Below are positions 9,561-20,400 of a stretch of 64,000 nt of DNA, piece after piece. A program made the translations under genes and the position numbers. Source of the DNA: Methylotenera versatilis 79 (GTDB lineage: Bacteria; Pseudomonadota; Gammaproteobacteria; Burkholderiales; Methylophilaceae); NCBI RefSeq assembly GCF_000384375.1, contig NZ_ARVX01000001.1:1860001-1924000 (forward strand), read 5' to 3'. The notes below the pieces were generated by a model. It was not told the origin of the DNA and did not search any database. It saw nothing but the letters and a program-made list of their open reading frames with translations. Position 1 is the stretch's first letter, and each line of letters begins with the position of its first letter.

Positions 9561-10670
9561 ATGCCAAAAAAAGAGTTACAACAAAAAACGCCCAATCAAA
9601 CTTTAGAAAATTCTGTCGAAATTCTGAGTATTCCCATGAATTTGGGCGGTGAGCGATTGGATATTGCTTTGCAACAAATGTTGCCAGCGCATTCGCGCTC
9701 TCGCTTACAAACTTGGATCAAAGCCGGTTTAGTGACATTGAATGGTGAAATAGTCACCTCTAAAACTAAAGTGTGGGGCGGCGAGCAAGTTAACGTTGCT
9801 GCGCAAGCTAATCCACAAGAGCAAGCTTTTCTACCTGAAAATATTCCGCTGGATATTGTGTATGAGGATGACACCATTTTGGTGATTAACAAGCCTGCTG
9901 GTTTGGTCGTACACCCAGCGGCTGGTAATTGGAGTGGCACGCTTTTGAATGCGCTGTTGTACCATTTGCCGCAGTTGAGTGATGTGCCGCGTGCCGGCAT
10001 TGTGCATCGTCTAGACAAAGATACTAGTGGTTTATTAGTCGTTGCAAAGACGCTGGAGGCGCAAACCAGCTTGGTGCGGCAATTGCAGGCGCGAACAGTT
10101 AAACGTGAATACAGAGCCATCGTGTGGGGACAATTATGGCGCAATGGCACCATTAATCAGCCGATTGGCCGCCATTCGCATGCGCGTACAAAAATGGCGA
10201 TTTCACGTACTGGCAAGCCAGCCATTACACATTATGAAGTGCTGGAACGTTTTGGCGTACACACTTACTTACGCTGTCAATTAGAAACTGGTCGCACGCA
10301 TCAAATTCGCGTACACATGCAATTTTTAAAAGCGCCGATGTTGGGCGATCCAGTTTACGGAATTGGCAATATCATTCCGCATAAATTGATGACACAAACA
10401 TTGCGTGATGCAGTGAGCGATTTTAGTCGCCAAGCTTTGCATGCGGTAAAGCTGGGTTTAATCCATCCTAAAACAGAGACGTTTATGGAGTGGCAGATTG
10501 AGCTGGCAGATGATATGAAAGTTCTGCTAGAAGCCATGCGGCATGAAGATGCGCCGCTAGAAGATGAAGAGTCATTTGACTTTAGCTATCAAGACGGTGA
10601 TTACTATGAAGGCGAGGCCGATGATGATGACTTTGAAGATTTTGATGATGACGAGTTGGAAGATAATTAA
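9561..10670 (+). CDS. rluD: 23S rRNA pseudouridine synthase RluD
   Basis: Makes pseudouridines in helix 69 of 23S rRNA. An N-terminal S4 RNA-binding domain (about residues 28-75, ERLDIALQQMLPAHSRSRLQ) precedes the RluA-type catalytic domain. The catalytic Asp is in VHRLDKDTSGLLVVAK (near residue 150), and the later motif LETGRTHQIRVHMQ is present. The 369-aa chain is longer than usual because of an acidic C-terminal tail of about 40 residues, nearly all Asp/Glu with some Tyr/Phe. pgeF follows after 39 bp, the usual rluD-pgeF pairing. Confidence 0.95.
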   Translation: MPKKELQQKTPNQTLENSVEILSIPMNLGGERLDIALQQMLPAHSRSRLQTWIKAGLVTLNGEIVTSKTKVWGGEQVNVAAQANPQEQAFLPENIPLDIVYEDDTILVINKPAGLVVHPAAGNWSGTLLNALLYHLPQLSDVPRAGIVHRLDKDTSGLLVVAKTLEAQTSLVRQLQARTVKREYRAIVWGQLWRNGTINQPIGRHSHARTKMAISRTGKPAITHYEVLERFGVHTYLRCQLETGRTHQIRVHMQFLKAPMLGDPVYGIGNIIPHKLMTQTLRDAVSDFSRQALHAVKLGLIHPKTETFMEWQIELADDMKVLLEAMRHEDAPLEDEESFDFSYQDGDYYEGEADDDDFEDFDDDELEDN

Positions 10671-10709
10671 GTAGGTTTAAAGAAAAATGAAAAAATTGGG
10701 ATTTAAAAT

Positions 10710-11468
10710 ATGCTAAAAAAAAGTGATTTTATTATTCCTGATTGGCCCGCACCTGCCAATGTGCATACCTTGCAAACCACTCGACATGGCGGCATCAGTT
10801 TGGCGCCATACAACAATCTGAATTTAGGTAGCCATGTGCAGGATGATCCTTTGCATGTTGCGCATAATCGTCAATTATTGAGCCAATTTGTGCCGTCTGA
10901 GCCCGTTTGGATGAATCAAACTCATGGTATTAATGTGGTAGATGCAGCCAATACTGATTGCGTACCAGCCTCAGATGCCAGTTTTACCACGCGCCACAAT
11001 ACCGTTTGCGTAGTCATGACAGCCGATTGTTTGCCAATCTTGTTGTGCGATAAAGCCGGCACCGCTGTCTCGAGCGTTCATGCGGGTTGGCGAAGTCTGT
11101 GTGATGGTGTGATAGAAGAAACCGTGCGAAAAATTCCAGTGGATTCTAATCAATTAATGGCTTGGCTTGGCCCTGCGATTGGCCCACAAGCGTTTGAAGT
11201 TGGAAGTGAAGTAAGAGCGCAATTTATTGCAAAAGATGCACAAGCTGAATTTGCTTTTAAACCGCTTATTAACAATGAAAACGGCGAAAAATGGTTAGCG
11301 GATATTTACAAGCTTGCTAATCAACGTCTTAATCGTGCAGGCGTTAACCAGGTTTATGGCGGCGGTCAGCAAGAAGCGTATTGTACATTTACCGATGAGC
11401 AACGCTTTTTCTCATTCCGGCGCGATAATCAGACGGGGCGCATGGCAACGCTGATTTGGTTAACTTAA
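10710..11468 (+). CDS. pgeF: Purine nucleoside/peptidoglycan-editing factor PgeF (YfiH, multicopper-oxidase-like fold)
   Basis: Member of the YfiH/YlmD 'laccase domain' family; E. coli PgeF helps keep L-Ala (not L-Ser) at position 1 of the peptidoglycan stem, and related proteins act on purine nucleosides. The 252-aa protein has TTRHGGISLAPYNNLNLGSHV, WMNQTHG, the zinc-site segments MTADCLPILL and VHAGWRSLCDGV, WLGPAIGPQAFEVG and a C-terminal FFSFRRDNQTGRMATLIWL. The key Cys and His residues (TADC, HAGW) are intact. It lies directly downstream of rluD, as in many Gammaproteobacteria and Betaproteobacteria. Confidence 0.92.
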   Translation: MLKKSDFIIPDWPAPANVHTLQTTRHGGISLAPYNNLNLGSHVQDDPLHVAHNRQLLSQFVPSEPVWMNQTHGINVVDAANTDCVPASDASFTTRHNTVCVVMTADCLPILLCDKAGTAVSSVHAGWRSLCDGVIEETVRKIPVDSNQLMAWLGPAIGPQAFEVGSEVRAQFIAKDAQAEFAFKPLINNENGEKWLADIYKLANQRLNRAGVNQVYGGGQQEAYCTFTDEQRFFSFRRDNQTGRMATLIWLT

Positions 11469-11596
11469 AAATTTAACTGATTTTTATCGTTAAGTTAGAT
11501 TAATGCAATAAAGTTGCATTAATGAGCACTTCGGAATAACAGTTAAAACAGTGTCTTACGCTATAATACCGTTTATTCTTGAATCTATAAGTTCGC

Positions 11597-12514
11597 ATGA
11601 CCATTCCTGACTTTTCCGTTTTACTTTGGATATTATTATTTAGCTTGCTTGGCGGTATGTTAAGTGTCGCTGGTGCAGCTTTGGTTGCGCTTAACATCAG
11701 TAAAACCGCTGTTCCTATGTTGATTAGTTATGCAATCGGCGCGATGTTAGGTGCAGTGTTTTTAGAGATTTTGCCAGAAGCGATTGAAGTTGCCATTAGC
11801 CCCAAACATATCACGGTGACGGTCTTGTTGGGTATATTGCTATTTTTTGCTTTAGAAAAGTTAGTTATTTGGCGGCATTGTCATGGTGACCATTGTGAAG
11901 TGCATGCGGTACATACTGCGGATGATTGTCCCGATGCCGGAATACAAACTGAAACTATGCTTGCAAATGGTTCATTAGCAAGCAACTCGCCAGCAACAAA
12001 ATATAAAACGGTCACAATAAAGCAACCCTCTATTACAGCACACCATCATCACGCGCAGCATGATCATGGTCGTAGCGGTTTAATGATTATGATAGGCGAT
12101 ACATTTCATAACTTTGTGGATGGTATTTTAATTGCGTCTGCTTTTATGGTGGATGTGAAAGTTGGTATTGTCACGGCAATAGCCATCATTGCGCATGAAA
12201 TTCCGCAAGAAGTGGGCGATTTTTTGATTCTGTTGCATTCTGGCTATAGCAAAAAACAGGCTTTTGTTTTTAACTTAGTGTCCAGTTTAGCTACCGTTGT
12301 TGGCGGTTTTGTCGCTTATTTTGCCTTAACACATATACAAACTTGGATTCCGACCATTTTAGGATTGGCTGCTGCTAGCATGCTTTATGTAGCGGTTGCC
12401 GATTTAATTCCTAGCTTGCATAAGCGTACCGAACTACGTGCCACAATTTCTCAACTTGTCCTTATCACTTGCGGTGTCGCATCGATTTGGCTAGTCGGTT
12501 ATTTTTTAGAGTAA
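11597..12514 (+). CDS. ZIP family metal transporter
   Basis: Inner-membrane divalent metal (probably zinc) transporter of the ZIP/GufA type, 305 aa with seven to eight predicted membrane helices. A histidine-rich cytoplasmic loop ([10 protein letters not shown], near residue 150) precedes the metal-binding helices, which carry [17 protein letters not shown] and [16 protein letters not shown], the H..D/N and HEIPQE motifs of the family. An unusual His/Cys/Asp-rich stretch ([20 protein letters not shown]) follows helix 3. A TATAAT lies at about 11561-11566, some 35 bp ahead of the ATG. rimO starts 22 bp downstream. Confidence 0.9.
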   Translation: MTIPDFSVLLWILLFSLLGGMLSVAGAALVALNISKTAVPMLISYAIGAMLGAVFLEILPEAIEVAISPKHITVTVLLGILLFFALEKLVIWRHCHGDHCEVHAVHTADDCPDAGIQTETMLANGSLASNSPATKYKTVTIKQPSITAHHHHAQHDHGRSGLMIMIGDTFHNFVDGILIASAFMVDVKVGIVTAIAIIAHEIPQEVGDFLILLHSGYSKKQAFVFNLVSSLATVVGGFVAYFALTHIQTWIPTILGLAAASMLYVAVADLIPSLHKRTELRATISQLVLITCGVASIWLVGYFLE

Positions 12515-12536
12515 AACTATTGATGAAAACAAACGT

Positions 12537-13883
12537 ATGAAAACATCTGCATTAAACGTTACGCCAAAAGTTGGCTTTGTATCGCTTGGTTGTCCTAAAG
12601 CCGGCTCTGACGCAGAACGCATTCTCACTCAACTTCGCGCAGAAGGTTATGAGATATCAGCAAGTTATGAAGACTCTGATTTAGTGGTGGTGAATACTTG
12701 CGGCTTTATTGATTCTGCCGTGCAAGAGTCGCTAGATGCAATTGGTGAAGCGATTCACAAAAATGGCAAAGTGATTGTCACTGGCTGTTTAGGCGCAAAA
12801 AAAGGCGTGGTAGAAGCCGCACATCCAAGTGTTTTAGCCGTCACAGGCCCGCATGCACTTGAAGAAGTAATGACGCATGTGCATGCTAATTTACCAAAAT
12901 TGCACGATCCATATACGGATTTAGTGCCGCCTCAAGGCGTGCGTTTAACGCCTAGCCATTATGCTTACCTGAAAATTTCAGAAGGTTGTAATCATCGATG
13001 CAGTTTCTGCATTATTCCAAGCATGCGTGGCGATTTAGTCAGCCGCCCAATTGGTGAAGTGCTGAATGAAGCTGAAAATTTAGTGAATGCAGGTGTTTCA
13101 GAGATTTTAGTGATTTCACAAGATACCAGCGCTTATGGCGTGGATGTTAAGTATCGCCCTGGCTTTTGGAATGGTCGTCCAGTTAAAACGCGTATGACTG
13201 AGCTTTGCCAAAGCTTAAGCGAGTTGGGTGTTTGGACGCGCTTGCACTATGTATACCCGTATCCACATGTGGATGAAGTGATACCGCTGATGGCTGATGG
13301 CTTGATTTTGCCGTACTTAGATGTGCCATTTCAACACGCCAGCCCGCGTATTTTAAAAGCCATGAAGCGTCCAGCACATGCTGAAAACAATTTAGCGCGT
13401 ATTAAAGCATGGCGCGAAATCTGCCCAGATATTACCGTGCGTAGTACCTTTATCGCAGGTTTCCCGGGCGAAACAGAAGATGACTTCAAAATGCTACTCG
13501 ACTTTTTAGAAGAAGCACAATTGGATAGGGTAGGTTGCTTTACCTATTCAGCAGTAGATGGTGCAAAAGCCAATGACCTGCCAGACCACGTGCCGCAAGA
13601 AGTCAAAGAAGAGCGCCTAGCACGGTTTATGGAAGTGCAAGAGCGCATTAGCGCTGCAAAACTACAGACCAAGATTGGCAGCATGCAAACCGTATTAGTC
13701 GATGAGATTAACGAGCTGGAAGATGGTAGTTTTCAGGCGATAGGGCGTACAAAAGCAGATGCACCAGAGATTGATGGTGTGGTGTATTTGGAAGATGCAG
13801 AAGGTTTAACACCTGGTGATTTTGTAGAGGTTGAGATTTATAGTGCGGATGGACATGATTTATGGGGCGGGCCACCAACGTAG
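12537..13883 (+). CDS. rimO: Ribosomal protein uS12 methylthiotransferase RimO
   Basis: Radical-SAM enzyme that methylthiolates the conserved Asp of ribosomal protein uS12. The 448-aa protein has the N-terminal UPF0004 domain with three cluster cysteines ([33 protein letters not shown]), the radical-SAM triad CNHRCSFC (residues near 147-154), and a C-terminal TRAM domain. [12 protein letters not shown] just after the triad is characteristic of RimO. The gene follows the ZIP transporter closely; no terminator is evident between them. Confidence 0.96.
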   Translation: MKTSALNVTPKVGFVSLGCPKAGSDAERILTQLRAEGYEISASYEDSDLVVVNTCGFIDSAVQESLDAIGEAIHKNGKVIVTGCLGAKKGVVEAAHPSVLAVTGPHALEEVMTHVHANLPKLHDPYTDLVPPQGVRLTPSHYAYLKISEGCNHRCSFCIIPSMRGDLVSRPIGEVLNEAENLVNAGVSEILVISQDTSAYGVDVKYRPGFWNGRPVKTRMTELCQSLSELGVWTRLHYVYPYPHVDEVIPLMADGLILPYLDVPFQHASPRILKAMKRPAHAENNLARIKAWREICPDITVRSTFIAGFPGETEDDFKMLLDFLEEAQLDRVGCFTYSAVDGAKANDLPDHVPQEVKEERLARFMEVQERISAAKLQTKIGSMQTVLVDEINELEDGSFQAIGRTKADAPEIDGVVYLEDAEGLTPGDFVEVEIYSADGHDLWGGPPT

Positions 13884-13923
13884 TAGTAAAAAATATAGCT
13901 ATTTAGCTAAATGTTAGGGGGTT

Positions 13924-14754
13924 ATGAATAATGCTAGCAAAATGATTTCAGTCATCATCGTCACCCGAGATAGGCTGGAGCTGCTAAATAGAGCAATGCA
14001 AAGTATATTGTCTCAACAATATGAGTTGCTTGAAATTATTATCATTGACAATCAGTCGCTCACACCACTAACTCTGAAAATATCGATCCCTGAGAATGTG
14101 GAAATAAAAATCCACAGAACCAATCAATTTTTATCCGCCTCTGCAACAAGAAACTGTGGTATCGAACTCTCAAAAGGTGAGTATGTTAGCTTTTTAGACG
14201 ACGATGATTATTATCTGCAGGATAAATTAAGTATTCTTAAGAACGCATTTGAACAATCCAAAGATATAGATATGGTCTATGGTAATACAAGGATGATTGG
14301 GCTTAATGGTACTTCTCTTGGAGTATGCAGAGGGCCGGCGGAAATTGCTTCTGTAATGCTAAATAGATACATTCATCTAAATGCTGTTTTAATAAAAAGA
14401 AGTGTATTAACAGAAATTAAATTTGATTTAAATATGACTACTTATGAAGATGTTGATTTGATGTTTAGAATAGTTAGCAAACACAAATGTGTGCATGTAG
14501 ATCAAGATGTCGCTGTGTGGAATAGAGATAATCGAAAGGATCAGTTAACAAGTAGAAATTGGACTCGATCTGAAAAAAACTGGTTGATACTGTGTAGAAA
14601 ATTCAGCAGGTTAATAGAATCAAATAGCGCTGTAGCAAATCTTTACTACAAAAAAATGTTTATTTTGTCTGCGATTAAATTTAATTTAATTAATACCATC
14701 ATTTTCTTTATTAAATATCTGCGATATGCCAAATTAGCTTATCTTTTTAAATAG
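13924..14754 (+). CDS. Family 2 (GT-A) glycosyltransferase
   Basis: The 276-aa protein begins ISVIIVTRDRLELLNRAMQSIL, the nucleotide-sugar-binding start of GT2 enzymes, and has the metal-binding DDDDYY segment after ATRNCGIELSKGEYVSFL (near residue 95) and a later TYEDVDLMFRI, matching the ED general-base motif. It has a hydrophobic, basic C-terminus (FNLINTIIFFIKYLRYAKLAYLF) that may sit at the membrane. A strong GGGGG sequence precedes the ATG. It is more AT-rich than its neighbours and stands alone, so acceptor and pathway are unknown. Confidence 0.85.
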   Translation: MNNASKMISVIIVTRDRLELLNRAMQSILSQQYELLEIIIIDNQSLTPLTLKISIPENVEIKIHRTNQFLSASATRNCGIELSKGEYVSFLDDDDYYLQDKLSILKNAFEQSKDIDMVYGNTRMIGLNGTSLGVCRGPAEIASVMLNRYIHLNAVLIKRSVLTEIKFDLNMTTYEDVDLMFRIVSKHKCVHVDQDVAVWNRDNRKDQLTSRNWTRSEKNWLILCRKFSRLIESNSAVANLYYKKMFILSAIKFNLINTIIFFIKYLRYAKLAYLFK

Positions 14755-14772
14755 TAGGATCTGGTTAACTAA

Positions 14773-15114
14773 CTAACTAAATAAATCAGGCAATATAGGG
14801 GCAGGTCTTTGGCTATCAGCTCTCTCTTCCAAAAAATCAAAAGTAAGCGGGCAACGGATTGGCTTTTTAACGGCTTTGCGGCGTTTAGGTGTGGCAGCTT
14901 CTAAGTCAATATAAGGTGTCTGGCTGATGCGTATGTAGCCTGAGGCGGCTAGTTTTTGAGCTGTAGTTTCAAACAAACTTAATGGGTTGTCGATGTTTTG
15001 TAAGGTGATGATTTCGTCAGAAACTCCCTTTGATGGAGTCACTTTTAATACGTTGTACATTACTACTTTAGCGGCGGTTTGTTTGCCGTAAATTTCGCCT
15101 GTAAATATCTGCAA
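14773..15114 (-). CDS. Conserved-looking hypothetical protein
   Basis: Small protein of unknown function, about 113 aa if started at the TTG at 15114, which has a GGAAC sequence a few bases upstream and gives the N-terminus MQIFTGEIYGKQTAAKVV. A longer frame reaches a TTG at 15180, but the extra 22 residues look non-coding and have no ribosome site. The protein is soluble, has a basic segment near the C-terminus (ATPKRRKAVKKPIRC) and no motif I can name. It lies between the glycosyltransferase and tetR, on the tetR strand about 130 bp downstream of it. Confidence 0.6.
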   Translation of the reverse strand: MQIFTGEIYGKQTAAKVVMYNVLKVTPSKGVSDEIITLQNIDNPLSLFETTAQKLAASGYIRISQTPYIDLEAATPKRRKAVKKPIRCPLTFDFLEERADSQRPAPILPDLFS

Positions 15115-15243
15115 GGTTGTTCCAATTGGGCTATAGACATTGGTTAAAATAATAGTACAAGTAACTTTAACTAAAAGCAATTAAACAATTGACGAAGTGA
15201 GTACGGCGTAAGCTTTTTAAGTTTAAAGCTTTAAGTTTTAAAT

Positions 15244-15870
15244 CTAACTTAATTTACGTTTTAAATTAATATGTGATTGAATTAGTTCTTTGGCTTGGAA
15301 TCGGAACCGGCTGCCGTCTGCATCTTTTACCCACATATGTAGTAAACCGCTGAAAAATAAGTGTGTATCAAGTGCCAGTGCATGTGGTGTATGCGTTACA
15401 GCTAAAAGGTTTTGTTCTTTAGCACGTTCATAAGCAAATTGGATTTTCTCTGTGATGTTTGAACAGTTACTTAAAGTTTGTTGTAACACTGTGGCAAATT
15501 CATCCACATATTCGCACTTAATCATCATAATTTCATAAATTTGTCGCATTTCAATGTTCTCATTGAGTTCATTGATAGTATCGCACAAGGTGTTTTCAAT
15601 CTGGGTAAGCGGGTCATCTGTTTTGCTAGGTGTAGCAAGTGTGTCGTCCATGCGGTCGATTAAAGGTAAAAATACCCGATCTCGGATGGCATGAAAAATT
15701 TCAGTTTTATTTTTAAAATGCCAGTAAACAGCACCACGCGTTACATCTGCTTGTAACGCAATGTGCTCAAGTGTAGAGCGACTGACGCCACGTTTTAAAA
15801 AAACCTCTTTGGCAGCATCAATAATACGTTGCCGAGTGAGTTCTGCGTCTTCTTTCGTTTTTCTTACCAT
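15244..15870 (-). CDS. TetR/AcrR-family efflux repressor
   Basis: The 208-aa protein has the N-terminal TetR helix-turn-helix (residues about 10-58: TRQRIIDAAKEVFLKRGVS, LEHIALQADVTRGAVYWHFKNKTEIF), closest in pattern to AcrR/TtgR/MexL-type multidrug-efflux repressors, and a variable ligand-binding C-terminal domain. It is divergent from the acrA-acrB-oprM operon across 249 bp that contain an AcrR-box-like palindrome, so it very likely represses that operon and possibly itself. The inducing ligand cannot be told from sequence. Confidence 0.92.
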   Translation of the reverse strand: MVRKTKEDAELTRQRIIDAAKEVFLKRGVSRSTLEHIALQADVTRGAVYWHFKNKTEIFHAIRDRVFLPLIDRMDDTLATPSKTDDPLTQIENTLCDTINELNENIEMRQIYEIMMIKCEYVDEFATVLQQTLSNCSNITEKIQFAYERAKEQNLLAVTHTPHALALDTHLFFSGLLHMWVKDADGSRFRFQAKELIQSHINLKRKLS

Positions 15871-15992
15871 AATTTAAGCGCTTAATTTAATCTAACATTT
15901 ATTTAAAATTTTATTTAATAATAGATGTATATTTGAGATATCTAAACCGAAACTAAATACTCACATCCATCATGATTTAACAAAAAAATGTT

Positions 15993-16016
15993 TACATACA
16001 TTCTTGTTTGTATATA
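15993..16016. promoter_or_regulatory. AcrR-type operator palindrome
   Basis: The half-sites TACATACA (15993-16000) and TGTATATA (16009-16016) are inverted around an 8-bp centre TTCTTGTT, with one mismatch from a perfect palindrome. The 24-bp layout closely resembles the E. coli AcrR box (TACATACA, 8-bp centre, TGTATGTA). It lies between the repressor gene and acrA, overlapping AT-rich promoter-like sequence (TATAATAT at 16012-16019). Confidence 0.75.
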
Positions 16017-16119
16017 ATATACAACAAATAGAATGATAAATAAATAACTATTATCATTATCGACATCATGGTTAATTATTAATTGTGATAAAAAAATACT
16101 TTAAACAGGGTTCTCAATC

Positions 16120-17394
16120 ATGCATTTTTTGTCGCAGCTACGTAGCTTAAACACAGGTAATTTAAAACAAAGTGACTTGAAATTAAGTAACTTTAAAAAA
16201 TCAAAACTGACAAGCGCAGGTCTAATTATCATCGCAACCGTCGCAATCACTTTGCAGGGCTGTGGTAAAAAACCAGATGCAGCAGCGAGTGCGCCACCAG
16301 CAATGCCGGTTAGTTATGTAAGCGTACAACCTACCAATGTACCAATGAGCGTAGAGTCTGTTGCGCAGACTGAAGGTGCTAGGGAAATTGAAGTTAGGCC
16401 GCGTGTTGGCGGAATTATCCTGAAGAAAATGTTTGAAGAGGGAGAGTCAGTAAAAGCCGGTCAAGTATTATTTATCATTGATCCTGAGCCATTCCAAATT
16501 GCATTAGCACAAGCCAAAGCACAAGCGGCGGGTCAGGGTGCGCGTATTACACAAACTTCACGTGAGTCTAATCGTTTAAAAGAGTTGCTAGAAACCCAGT
16601 CGGTGAGTCAGCGTGAATATGATAATGCAACATCGGATGTGAGCATTTCGCAAGCCGACATGATGCAATCGCAAGCTAATATTAAAGAAGCAGAGCTGAA
16701 TCTTTCTTACACGAAAGTAACCGCTCCTGTTTCAGGTATCGCTGGTCGTTTCCAGTTTTCAGAAGGTGCGTTAGTGACTGCAAATACTAGTTTATTAACT
16801 ACGATTGTGCAGTTGTCACCAATATGGGCGCGTTTTAGTTTGTCTACAACAGAGCTTGCCAGTTTGGGTGGACATGTCAATTCTAATAGCGTGACGGATG
16901 TCACGTTAATATTGCCTAACGGTACTGAATACGCACAGAAAGGTAAGTTAAATTTTACTGCAAATTCAATTGATCCAACTTTAGGTACACAAGAATTACG
17001 TGCGACTTTTAATAATGAGGATAAAGCTTTATTGCCAGGCCAATTTGTACGCGCTCGCGTAACAACTGGTGAGCGTGAAGGCGTGTTTTTGGTGCCACAA
17101 ACTTCTGTACTATCAGGCGACTTAGGCAAGTTTGTATATGTGATTAATGCCAAAAATGAAGCAACAGCAACACCTGTAGTTGTGGGTGAGTGGCATGGTA
17201 AGGATTGGATTATCTTAGATGGCTTAAATGCTAACGATAAAGTCATTGTTGATAACTTGATTAAATTACGCCCTGGAGCTGCAGTGCAACCGAAAGTTTT
17301 TGTTCAGCCTACTCAATCAACTCAAGAACCTGCTTCCGCTACAGATAAGTCGACCTCTAAGTCTACGGCTAAATCTAAAGTAAAAATTGGCTAA
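16120..17394 (+). CDS. acrA: RND efflux periplasmic adaptor (AcrA/MexA type)
   Basis: Membrane-fusion protein linking the inner-membrane RND pump to the outer-membrane channel. The 424-aa protein has a long basic N-region, a hydrophobic segment and lipobox LQGC (Cys near residue 48), so it is probably a lipoprotein. Then follow the barrel-sandwich/biotinyl-lipoyl segment (VEVRP-like EIEVRPRVGGIILKKMFEEG), an alpha-hairpin with heptad pattern (about 125-180) and YTKVTAPVSGIAGRF. The tail is Ser/Thr/Lys-rich. It is the first gene of the efflux operon, 24 bp before acrB. Confidence 0.93.
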   Translation: MHFLSQLRSLNTGNLKQSDLKLSNFKKSKLTSAGLIIIATVAITLQGCGKKPDAAASAPPAMPVSYVSVQPTNVPMSVESVAQTEGAREIEVRPRVGGIILKKMFEEGESVKAGQVLFIIDPEPFQIALAQAKAQAAGQGARITQTSRESNRLKELLETQSVSQREYDNATSDVSISQADMMQSQANIKEAELNLSYTKVTAPVSGIAGRFQFSEGALVTANTSLLTTIVQLSPIWARFSLSTTELASLGGHVNSNSVTDVTLILPNGTEYAQKGKLNFTANSIDPTLGTQELRATFNNEDKALLPGQFVRARVTTGEREGVFLVPQTSVLSGDLGKFVYVINAKNEATATPVVVGEWHGKDWIILDGLNANDKVIVDNLIKLRPGAAVQPKVFVQPTQSTQEPASATDKSTSKSTAKSKVKIG

Positions 17395-17418
17395 TCATTC
17401 ATCTGAGCATATAAAACC

Positions 17419-20400
17419 ATGACCAAATTTTTTATCACAAGGCCTATTTTTGCCTCAGTTCTGTCCATCATCATTGTGTTGGCAGGTTTAGCTGCAGCGC
17501 TTAAATTGCCGATTGCGCAATACCCGCAGATTGCACCGCCCACTGTGTTGATTACTGCAACCTACCCAGGTGCCAGTGCCGATACATTATCTAAAACCGT
17601 TGCAGCACCAATTGAAGAACAATTAAGCGGAGTTGAAGGTTTGCTGTACTTTAACTCTAGTGCTGACTCAAGCGGTACATTAACGATTACTGCTACTTTT
17701 GAAATCGGCACCGATGTGAATCAGGCAACATTTAACGTGAGCAATCGTGTGAATATTGCGTTGCCGCGCTTGCCCGATGAAGTGCGTCGTACTGGTTTAG
17801 TCGTACAAAAACGGTCAAACGACATTTTGCTTGTAGTCATGTTGACCGATAAGCAGAAGAAATATGATCCACTGTATTTAAGTAACTACGCTACGCTTAA
17901 TGTATTAGATGAGCTTAAACGTATTAACGGCGTAGGTGACGCGATTATTTTCGGTGCGCAAGATTACTCTATGCGTATTTGGTTAAAACCAGATCGCATG
18001 GCGCAGTTGGGCGTGACGACTACGGATATTGCCAATGCTATACAATCACAAAATGCCCAGTACGCGGCAGGTAAAATCGGTCAAGAGCCGTCACCTGATT
18101 CGCAACAGTTGGTTTATACCGTTACGGCTAAAGGCCGTTTAATTGACCCAAGTGAATTCGGTAACATTATTATTCGCGCTGAAGGTCCACGTGGTGTGCT
18201 TTACTTAAAAGATGTTGCACGTATTGAGTTGGGTTCGCAAACCTATAACGTGCGTACAGCGCTAGATGGCTTGCCAGGCGTGGGTATTCCTATCTTCTTG
18301 CAAACAGGTGCCAATGCACTTGATACTGCGCAAGCCGTTAAAGACAAAATGGATGAGCTAAAACAACGCTTTCCAGAAGGTGTAGATTGGGAAACGCCTT
18401 ATGACACTAGCGACTTTGTTAAAGCATCGATAAAGGAAGTACTTAAGACGCTAGCTGAGGCCTTAGTATTAGTTGTGCTTGTAGTGTTTGTATTTTTACA
18501 AAGCTGGCGTGCTACTTTAATTCCGTTAATTGCGGTGCCGATTTCATTAGTCGGAACGTTTGCTGGTTTGTGGATATTTGGATTCTCCATCAATACTCTC
18601 ACCTTATTCGCGATGGTACTTTCCATCGGAATCGTGGTTGATGATGCGATTGTAGTGCTAGAAAACGTTGAGCGACTGATGTCAGAAGAGAAATTGTCGC
18701 CGATTAAAGCGGCAGTTAAATCCATGGAACAGGTTTCAGGCGCTGTTGTGGCAATCGTGCTGGTGCTTTGTGCGGTATTTGTACCCGTGGCCTTCTTGGG
18801 CGGTATTGCAGGTGAAATGTATCGTCAGTTCGCGGTTACTGTCGCGGTGGCTGTGGTCATTTCAGGTATTGTTGCCTTAACATTAACGCCTGCATTGTGT
18901 GCAATCTTACTGAAATCTGTACATGAAGAATCTAAATTCTTCAGACCGTTTAATCGTGGTTTTGAGAAGTTAACGAATTTTTATACGAGTACAGTTAACT
19001 TAACTTTGCATCACAAAATTATTGGTACAGTTGTTTTTGTTGGCATCATTGCCCTCGTGGCGATTCTGCTCAGATCCGTACCAGGTAGTTTTGTACCAGC
19101 AGAAGATCAAGGTTATGTCGTTACTGCGGTGATTATGCCAGATGGTGCAACTTTGAGTCGCACCACTAAAACCACGGAAGCAGTGCGTACTGAAATTCAT
19201 AAAGACTCTGCGGCTGCACACGAATTTTCTGTGTATGGTTTTGACTTGATTGGTGGTGGTAATAAAACCAGTGCAGCCACGATGTTTGTGCGTATGACCG
19301 ATTGGGATAAACGCACAACTACAGCGGATGACATTGTTGGTAAATTATTTGGAATCGGTATGCAACAGCCAGATGGTATGGCGATTGCGTTTAACCCGCC
19401 TGCAATTCGTGGTTTAGGTAGTTCTGGTGGTTTTGAGTTATACCTACAAAGTCGTGGTGACTCCGATCCATTGCGTCTATCAACCGTCGTTAATAACTTT
19501 ATGGACGCTTTGCGTAAAGAGCCGCGATTAACTGGCATTAACTCATTTTTCCGCCCAACTGTGCCGCAGTTATTTGTAGAAGTCGATGAAGCAAAAGCGA
19601 TTTCGCAAGGCGTGCCAGTGGCAGACATCTATGCAACGCTGCAAAGTACGATGGGTTCTTTATATGTGAATGACTTCAATAAGTCTGGTCGTACTTATCG
19701 CGTGCAATTGCAAGCAGAGGCTGAATATCGCATGAAAGCCGAAGATTTAGGCAAAGTCTATGTGCGATCTAATACAGGAAAAATGGTACCTTTATCAGCG
19801 TTAAGTAAAGTGAGCAGTATCGTTGGCGCTGAACAACTAGAGCGTTACAACGGGTTGCTTTCTGCCAAAGTGATGGGTGGTGGCGCGCCTGGCGTGAGTT
19901 CTGGTGACACGATTAAAATGGTGGAAAAAATCGCGGCGGAAAACTTGCCTGAGAACTATCAAATTGCATGGACTGGCCAAGCATATCAAGAAAAACGGAC
20001 TGGCTCAGCTGCGATTTTAGCTTTCGGCTTTGCCATCATTATGGTGTTCTTGATTCTTGCGGCGCAATTTGAAACTTGGGCATTGCCTCTAGCTGTGATT
20101 ATGGCGGTGCCATTTGCCTTGGCTGGTGCGCTGTTAGCTGTGCTGGTGCGAGGTATGCCGAATGACATTTACTTCCAGATCGGACTCATTACGCTGGTTG
20201 GATTGGCGGCGAAAAATGCGATTTTGATCGTAGAATTTGCCAGCCAAAAAATGGAAGAGGGCATGCCTGTGGCACAAGCTGCGATTGAAGCCGCACGTTT
20301 AAGGTTTAGACCGATCGTGATGACATCGATGGCATTCGTATTAGGTATCGTACCGCTGGTTATTGCTACTGGTGCAGGTGCTGCAGCGCGTCGCAGTATG

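Noticed and set aside
9596-10153. 185-aa open frame on the minus strand inside rluD
   Set aside because: It is antisense to a clearly conserved coding sequence, with a Cys/Ser/Lys-rich composition that is simply the mirror of rluD codons.
16707-17246. 179-aa minus-strand frame inside acrA
   Set aside because: Shadow of the adaptor gene; no ribosome site, no domain, and the overlapping plus-strand protein is well conserved.
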